Positions 59,883 to 64,000 of a stretch of DNA of 64,000 bases are shown piece by piece (position 1 is the stretch's first letter; each line of letters starts with the position of its first letter). A model generated the notes under the pieces. That model was not told the origin of the DNA and did not search any database. It saw only the letters and a list, made by a program, of their open reading frames with translations. Made by a program: the position numbers and the translations under genes. The stretch is from positions 113,392 to 177,391 of the forward strand of contig CAILUT010000056.1 of assembly GCA_903837495.1 (NCBI GenBank), in the 5' to 3' direction. This DNA is from an uncultured Flavobacteriales bacterium (GTDB taxonomy: Bacteria > Bacteroidota > Bacteroidia > CAIKAF01).

Positions 59883-60490
59883 CTGAAAAGGAGCCTAGCT
59901 GGCCTGTAATGGAACAATACCTGACCATACAAGGAGAAGGTGCGAATACAGGACGATCGGCTTATTTTATTCGGCTTGCCGGCTGCGATGTTGGTTGTGT
60001 TTGGTGCGATGTAAAAGAGTCTTGGCCCAGCACCGGTTTCCCAGCGAAGGCGGCCTCTGAATTGTGTGCAGACGTGCTTCAATCTGGGGCTAAGAATGTA
60101 GTTATTACAGGGGGCGAGCCCTCCATGTACAACCTTGATGCCCTTTGCCATGTCTTCAAACAAGCCGGTTTGTTGGTGTGGATTGAAACCAGTGGCGCTC
60201 ATGCCTTCTCCGGTTCCTGGGATTGGATTTGCCTGTCTCCTAAAAAGTTTAAATCCCCGAAATCAGAATGGCTTTCAAGGGCAAATGAATTTAAAGTAGT
60301 GGTGTACCACCCTTCTGATTTGCTCTGGGCACAGGGCTTTTTACCTGAACTGCCAAGCGACTGCGCTTTATTTGTTCAGCCGGAGTGGGATCGTCGCGAT
60401 AAAATATCTGCAGACATTTTGCGTTTTATTCATGATAATCCCCAGTGGCGATTATCTTTACAAACGCACAAATACGTCGGTATTCCTTGA
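59879..60490 (+). CDS. queE: 7-carboxy-7-deazaguanine synthase
   Basis: 203 residues of the radical SAM superfamily. The cluster ligands are C36, C40 and C43 (GCDVGCVWCD), the standard CxxxCxxC. EQYLTIQGEGANTGRSAYFIRLAG precedes them and ITGGEPSMYN follows. It converts 6-carboxytetrahydropterin to the deazaguanine core of queuosine. The frame can be read from 59762, but that would overlap the phosphorylase by 121 bases; the ATG at 59879 overlaps its stop by 4 bases (ATGA). The QueD-like enzyme is at 144-563; QueC and QueF are not in this window. Confidence 0.95.
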   Translation: MTEKEPSWPVMEQYLTIQGEGANTGRSAYFIRLAGCDVGCVWCDVKESWPSTGFPAKAASELCADVLQSGAKNVVITGGEPSMYNLDALCHVFKQAGLLVWIETSGAHAFSGSWDWICLSPKKFKSPKSEWLSRANEFKVVVYHPSDLLWAQGFLPELPSDCALFVQPEWDRRDKISADILRFIHDNPQWRLSLQTHKYVGIP

Positions 60491-62403
60491 AAATTCACCT
60501 TTTTCTTTTTTGGTTTTTACTCGGAGCATCTGTATCCGGACTTCAGGCTCAAAGCATTGTTCCGCCAAAGTCTGAAAAAGCACTGCGTCGGGCTGAATCG
60601 GCCTATGCTCAACGCGACATAGAATCTATGAAGCGGCATTTGGACGAAGCCGTCGAAACAGGCCCCCGACACGCAGAGGCATTTTTATTTAGGGCCGATT
60701 TTAGAGTTCAATCTGGCCTTGCCGCCGAAGCCATCGTTGATTTTTATGCCGCTTTTCGCATTGATCCTAAGCGTTTTTCACGTGCCATTGCCGTGGCGGG
60801 TACGCTTTGGATGGATTTAGAAAAGCCCGATTCTGCCCTGGCATGCTTTCGCCTTTACCTTGAACACGCAACCCTGAGTCCTGAAAAACGCGTCGAATGG
60901 GAAAGCAGACTTAGTTCGGCACAAACCACCGCACAGCTCATGCGGAATCCCATTCAATTGAATGCTTTTTCGATGGGTAAAAGCATAAACGAATCAACGG
61001 CGGAATACCACCCTTCGTTTACCATTGATGGGTCAAAAGTGATTTTCACTGTGCGAATGCCCTATAAAGGCGGCTGCCCTGGATTTGGGGCCAAGGAAGA
61101 AGAAAACTTTTTTGAAAGCAGTTGGGACGGCAACCAATGGTTGCCCAGAAAAAGCCTTCCCGGAAAGGTAAATACCCCTTGCAATGAAGGAGCGGGATGC
61201 GTTTCGCCCGATGGCCGATTTCTTTTTTTCGCCGCCTCAGCCCAAGCCGATAATTATGGAAGCATGGATCTGTATGTTTCTGAATGGAAAAGTGGGGCCT
61301 GGCAGCAGCCTCAAAATTTAGGACCCAAGGTCAATGGCCCTCACTGGGAATCTCAACCTAATTTTTCGGCCGACGGAAAAACCCTTTATTTTGTGAGCAA
61401 TCGCCCAGGCGGATTAGGCAAACAAGACATTTGGAAAACGCAGCAGCTGTCGAACGGCTCATGGGCTAGTCCTGAGAATTTAGGCCCCCCTATCAATACA
61501 GCAGAAGATGACTTTTCCCCCTTTTTGCATGCCAATCAGCATACCTTTTATTTTGCTTCAAAAGGACACCCAGGAGTTGGGGGTTCCGATATTTTTAGGG
61601 CTGAATTGCAAGCAAACGGAAAATTAGGTTCGGTACAAAATTTTGGATATCCACTCAACACCCTCCGCGATGAACGGCTTTTGGTGGTTTCTGCCGATGG
61701 TAAAAAAGGATACTACGCTTCTAATGCTCCAGGGGGGCAAGGCGATTTTGATTTATATGGCTTTGATATTCCTGCCAATCTTCAGCCCGAACCGGTAACT
61801 TGGTTGAATGCCACGGTGCTGACCGAAGATAAAATCGACTTTGCCTATATTGATATTGTTCACCTTGCCACGGGCGATACGGTTGTTCAAACCAAAGTGG
61901 GTTTTCCTGGAGGTACCTGCTTGATCCCGCTGCCAACAGGTACCGATTATGGCCTCAGCATTCAAGCTCCTGGGCACCTTTTTCATTCTGAACATTTTCG
62001 CTTGAAGGCCACCGACGGCGGTCAGCAACAAACCGTTCAACTAAAGAAAATCCGTGAGGGAAATGAAGTGGTATTGAAAAACATATTTTTTGAAACAGAC
62101 CGCTACGATTTATCTGCATTGTCCAATTCAGAACTGAATAGATTAAAGAAATTTATGCTTCAAAATCCAGGCCTTCGCATTTCAATTGAAGGCCATACCG
62201 ATAATCGGGGCGATAAATCCCACAATTTGAATTTGTCGAAGAAGAGGGCCGAAGCCGTTGCACAATGGTTGATTCAAAACGGCGTGGCCGCAAACCGTAT
62301 TGAATCGTTGGGGTTCGGCGATGCAAGTCCCGTGGCCGACAATCAAACCGAGGCAGGCAGGGCCCTAAACCGCCGAACAGCCTTCCGTATCATTGGCCTT
62401 TAA
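60487..62403 (+). CDS. OmpA-family protein with TPR and PD40 propeller repeats
   Basis: 638 residues from a TTG start whose last two bases lie in the queE TGA (TTGA); this gives the signal peptide MKIHLFLFWFLLGASVSGLQAQ, which the upstream in-frame ATG at 60445 would spoil. Then a TPR-like helical part (~25-135), a WD40-like PD40 beta-propeller (YHPSFTIDGSKVIFTVRMP, GAGCVSPDGRFLFFAA, SQPNFSADGKTLYFVSNRPGG), a CarboxypepD-like segment and an OmpA C-terminal domain (IFFETDRYDLSALSNSE and IEGHTDNRGDKSHNLNLSKKRAEAV). It anchors the outer membrane to peptidoglycan. Relatives such as SprE/PorE accompany the T9SS, so a link to that system is possible. Confidence 0.9.
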   Translation: MKIHLFLFWFLLGASVSGLQAQSIVPPKSEKALRRAESAYAQRDIESMKRHLDEAVETGPRHAEAFLFRADFRVQSGLAAEAIVDFYAAFRIDPKRFSRAIAVAGTLWMDLEKPDSALACFRLYLEHATLSPEKRVEWESRLSSAQTTAQLMRNPIQLNAFSMGKSINESTAEYHPSFTIDGSKVIFTVRMPYKGGCPGFGAKEEENFFESSWDGNQWLPRKSLPGKVNTPCNEGAGCVSPDGRFLFFAASAQADNYGSMDLYVSEWKSGAWQQPQNLGPKVNGPHWESQPNFSADGKTLYFVSNRPGGLGKQDIWKTQQLSNGSWASPENLGPPINTAEDDFSPFLHANQHTFYFASKGHPGVGGSDIFRAELQANGKLGSVQNFGYPLNTLRDERLLVVSADGKKGYYASNAPGGQGDFDLYGFDIPANLQPEPVTWLNATVLTEDKIDFAYIDIVHLATGDTVVQTKVGFPGGTCLIPLPTGTDYGLSIQAPGHLFHSEHFRLKATDGGQQQTVQLKKIREGNEVVLKNIFFETDRYDLSALSNSELNRLKKFMLQNPGLRISIEGHTDNRGDKSHNLNLSKKRAEAVAQWLIQNGVAANRIESLGFGDASPVADNQTEAGRALNRRTAFRIIGL

Positions 62404-62405
62404 GG

Positions 62406-62436
62406 TTGCGGGGCTTGTTCCTTTTGCCTACTTTTA
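62406..62436 (+). promoter_or_regulatory. Candidate promoter of the YqeY gene
   Basis: TTG (62406-62408), 20-base spacer, TACTTTTA (62429-62436), one base off consensus; ATG 15 bases downstream. Confidence 0.6.
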
Positions 62437-62451
62437 TGGAAAATAAAAAGT

Positions 62452-62898
62452 ATGTTGGAGCAACGCATTACCGAAGACTTGAAGGATGCCATGAAGGCCA
62501 AAGATGCCGGTCGTTTGTCTGCCATCCGGGCAATTAAATCCGCTATCTTATTGCTGAAAACAGAAAAAGGAAAAGGGCAAGAAGTTTCAGAGGTTGATGC
62601 GCATGCATTGCTGCAAAAATTAATCAAACAGCGCAAGGAAGCCCTAGAGCTCTATCTGCAGCAAAATCGGGCAGATTTAGCCTCGGATGAACAAAGTCAA
62701 ATGGAGGTGATTGCCTCGTATTTACCGCCCCAAGCCACCGATGCTGAAATTGCTCAAGTTGTAAACGTTGTGCTAACCGAGTTCCCAAATGCCGGGCCTG
62801 CCGATTTCGGGAAAATTATGGGAAAGGTAAATCCCCAGTTCACAGGCAAGGCCGATTCCGGACGCATTGCCCAAATTATTAAACAGGCTTTAGCTTAA
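62452..62898 (+). CDS. GatB/YqeY domain protein
   Basis: 148 residues. Begins MLEQRITEDLKDAMKAKDAGRLSAIRAIKSAI, followed by LIKQRKEALELYLQQNRADLA, IASYLPPQ and DFGKIMGKVNPQFTGKADSGRIAQIIKQAL, the complete YqeY pattern. The same domain forms the tail of the amidotransferase subunit GatB, where it binds tRNA. The stand-alone protein has no proven activity. DUF2480 follows after 3 bases. Confidence 0.93.
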   Translation: MLEQRITEDLKDAMKAKDAGRLSAIRAIKSAILLLKTEKGKGQEVSEVDAHALLQKLIKQRKEALELYLQQNRADLASDEQSQMEVIASYLPPQATDAEIAQVVNVVLTEFPNAGPADFGKIMGKVNPQFTGKADSGRIAQIIKQALA

Positions 62899-62901
62899 AC
62901 G

Positions 62902-63411
62902 ATGGACGAAATCCGCAATAAGGTAGCCGACAGCGGATTGTTGGCTTTAGATCTTGAACGTTATACTCCCCCCACTCAGATTGTCGATTTCGACCTCGCA
63001 ATGTGGCTTGACAATGGATTAGTTTTAAGAGAGGCTCCATTTAAGGAACAGCTTAAATCTACGAACTGGTCTCAATTTCAAGGTAAAAATGTAGCTGTGT
63101 TTTGCAGCACCGATGCCATTGTTCCCGCCTGGGCTTATATGTGGCTTAGTCGCGACCTCGCAGCTGTTGAAGCTCGAGTTTTCTTAGGAAAACCCCAAGA
63201 TGTAGCCGCTCGCTTGTTTCTGGATGCCCTAGAGTCAAAGGTAATTCAGGACCCTACTTTTGACGATGCCCGTGTGATTGTAAAAGGATGTTCCACACAA
63301 TTCGTACCCCTAGAAGCCTATGTTCTTCTTACTCGCTTGCTGCTCGGCAGGGCCAAAAGCCTGATGTTTGGCGAGCCTTGTTCTACCGTGCCCGTATTTA
63401 AACAATCATAG
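62902..63411 (+). CDS. DUF2480 family protein
   Basis: 169 residues, Bacteroidota-specific family of unknown function. The typical start EIRNKVADSGLLALDLERY and a core with GKNVAVFCSTDAIVPAWAYMWLSRDL are visible; the end is rich in strands (DARVIVKGCS). No active-site pattern. It begins 3 bases after the YqeY stop, so the two are co-transcribed. This is the last intact gene before the decayed right end. Confidence 0.85.
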   Translation: MDEIRNKVADSGLLALDLERYTPPTQIVDFDLAMWLDNGLVLREAPFKEQLKSTNWSQFQGKNVAVFCSTDAIVPAWAYMWLSRDLAAVEARVFLGKPQDVAARLFLDALESKVIQDPTFDDARVIVKGCSTQFVPLEAYVLLTRLLLGRAKSLMFGEPCSTVPVFKQS

Positions 63412-63596
63412 TACGGGCCGCAACCAAGTTAAAGCCCCTTTCCATTTTGTTCCTCAACAACCGAGTCCGTTGAAAAACGATGCCCTCCACTTTTCCTGAC
63501 TTCCGCGTTTTTTCATAAGCCCTTCTGCAACCCTTTATTTTACTGAGAATAAATTTGGGCTTGGGTGTTAATTTTGAAAAAAACGACCTTGGTTCT

Positions 63597-63734
63597 GTGT
63601 TTGTAAGGAAGCGAACAATGCCGAATGCCAGCACTTATGTTCAAGTCGTAGATAAGAGTAGCGGCAAATATAAAGTTGTAAAGAGGTTCGGTACATTTAA
63701 GAACGAATCCTCGACATGGGCGCAAGGAAGGTAA
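63597..63734 (+). pseudogene. Transposase N-terminal fragment (IS1634/IS4-like)
   Basis: From GTG 63597 the frame gives VFVRKR, then a stretch with TYVQVVDKSSGKYKVVKRFG. This matches the N-terminal beta-hairpin of IS1634-like (IS4 superfamily) transposases, whose consensus reads roughly 'FVRKxxNxSGxxxVQVVDKxxGKYKVVKxxGS'. Homology stops near 63710. The frame then runs into the 31-base repeat at 63720 and ends at TAA 63732-63734. No DDE catalytic domain follows. It is a remnant cut by the repeat array or by a deletion. Confidence 0.6.
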
Positions 63735-63750
63735 GCCGCGGGGGGCTTAG
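63720..63750 (+). repeat. 31-base dispersed repeat, unit 1
   Basis: Starts GCGCAAGGAAGG and contains the hairpin TAAGCC / GGCTTA. Further copies lie at 63790-63820 and 63928-63958. Confidence 0.7.
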
Positions 63751-63789
63751 CCAGGAATGCAGGAATGGTGTATTTTTGAGGCTAGATTG

Positions 63790-63820
63790 GCGCAAGGAAG
63801 GTAAGCCGCGGGTAGCTTAG
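63790..63820 (+). repeat. 31-base dispersed repeat, unit 2
   Basis: As unit 1 with a change in the 3' arm (AGCTTA). Followed by GAGAATGGCACCAAAGAACT, also seen after unit 3 at 63959-63978. Confidence 0.7.
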
Positions 63821-63836
63821 GAGAATGGCACCAAAG

Positions 63837-63892
63837 AACTACCCACTACCCACTACCCACTACCCACTAATAACTACCCACTAAAAAGCCAC
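63837..63892 (+). repeat. Heptanucleotide tandem repeat (ACCCACT)n
   Basis: Four uninterrupted copies of ACCCACT, then TAATAACT and a further ACCCACT. The same motif resumes at 63978-64000 after unit 3 and runs to the window edge. Confidence 0.75.
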
Positions 63893-63927
63893 GAATGCAC
63901 GAATGTTTTGTTTGTGGGGCTAGATTG

Positions 63928-63958
63928 GCGCAAGGACCTTAAGCCGCGGGGGGCTTAG
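63928..63958 (+). repeat. 31-base dispersed repeat, unit 3
   Basis: As unit 1 with AAGGACCTTAAGCC at its start; preceded by GGCTAGATTG as in unit 2, so units 2 and 3 are part of a longer ~138-base duplicated block (63780-63840 and 63918-63978). Confidence 0.7.
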
Positions 63959-64000
63959 GAGAATGGCACCAAAGAACTACCCACTACCCACTAATAACTA

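Larger units (their letters stand above)
63412..64000. other. Decayed repeat-rich right end
   Basis: 589 bases with no intact gene. Left part (63412-63590) shows nothing clear and may hold the lost end of the insertion element. Then come the transposase fragment, three 31-base units, (ACCCACT)n and the phrase CACGAATGCACGAATG (63890-63905). The window ends inside the array, so its full size is unknown. Confidence 0.6.

Noticed and set aside
63837..64000. Possible CRISPR array
   Set aside because: The repeat unit is 7 bases in tandem without unique spacers; no cas genes are present.

Overview
The window is chromosomal DNA of a member of the Bacteroidota. Evidence: type IX secretion (T9SS) C-terminal sorting domains (6939-7790, 35468-39169), a TonB-dependent receptor with a CarboxypepD_reg-like N-terminus, an OmpA/PD40 protein, DUF2480 and DUF2279 proteins, and promoters of the Bacteroidota form TTTG-N18-20-TAnnTTTG. 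It reads mostly as core genome: each housekeeping gene appears once and nearly all frames are intact. I cannot name the order or genus from sequence alone.

Layout. 0-7.8 kb: the end of a LytTR regulator, a QueD/PTPS-family enzyme, enolase, a ferredoxin reductase-ferredoxin pair, a fatty-acid desaturase, YceI, ferritin, RNase Z and a T9SS cargo protein. 7.8-17 kb: a STAS protein, pyrB-pyrR, ribosomal protein S1, a SAM-dependent lipid methyltransferase resembling fungal sphingolipid C9-methyltransferase, miaA-cca and a glycosyltransferase. 17-24.9 kb: an NtrY-like kinase, alkane monooxygenase divergent from a TetR regulator with a candidate operator between them, a GH25 lysozyme and a GlmU-like protein. 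24.9-32.7 kb: an envelope and redox block with LptD, a cell-wall amidase, an MCE protein, two Fe-S proteins, a conserved unknown and L31. 32.7-39.2 kb: a small unknown gene, a DMT permease, an SGNH hydrolase and a large M4 metalloprotease. 39.2-49.6 kb: FtsE, a giant TPR protein, an outer-membrane barrel, an HsdR-N nuclease-fold protein, a coiled-coil protein with a 29-residue repeat and a TPR-histidine kinase. 49.8-57 kb: two rhodanese fusions, an epimerase, a MarR regulator, a TonB receptor and an unknown exported protein. 57.3-63.4 kb: DUF2279, an unknown, nucleoside phosphorylase, queE, OmpA/PD40, YqeY and DUF2480. 63.4-64 kb: decayed DNA with a transposase fragment and short repeats.

The most unusual structure is not a gene. 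Four copies of a ~140-base element lie just downstream of genes (13233-13378 and 49655-49792 on +; 32783-32924 and 47390-47530 on -). They fold as one long hairpin whose middle stem has a different sequence in each copy but still pairs. The tip is a conserved 7-bp hairpin with loop TCCTAAAGTC (TCCCAAGGTC in one copy), and in one copy a base pair has swapped from C-G to G-C. This is the pattern expected of a structure under selection, either a structured RNA or a mobile hairpin element.

Functional links inside the window: QueE and a QueD-family enzyme belong to deazaguanine synthesis but sit 59 kb apart; LptD, amidase and MCE act in envelope building; the reductase-ferredoxin pair may supply electrons to the desaturase or AlkB; the two rhodanese fusions suggest sulfur or thiol handling. 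Two histidine kinases lack neighbouring response regulators.
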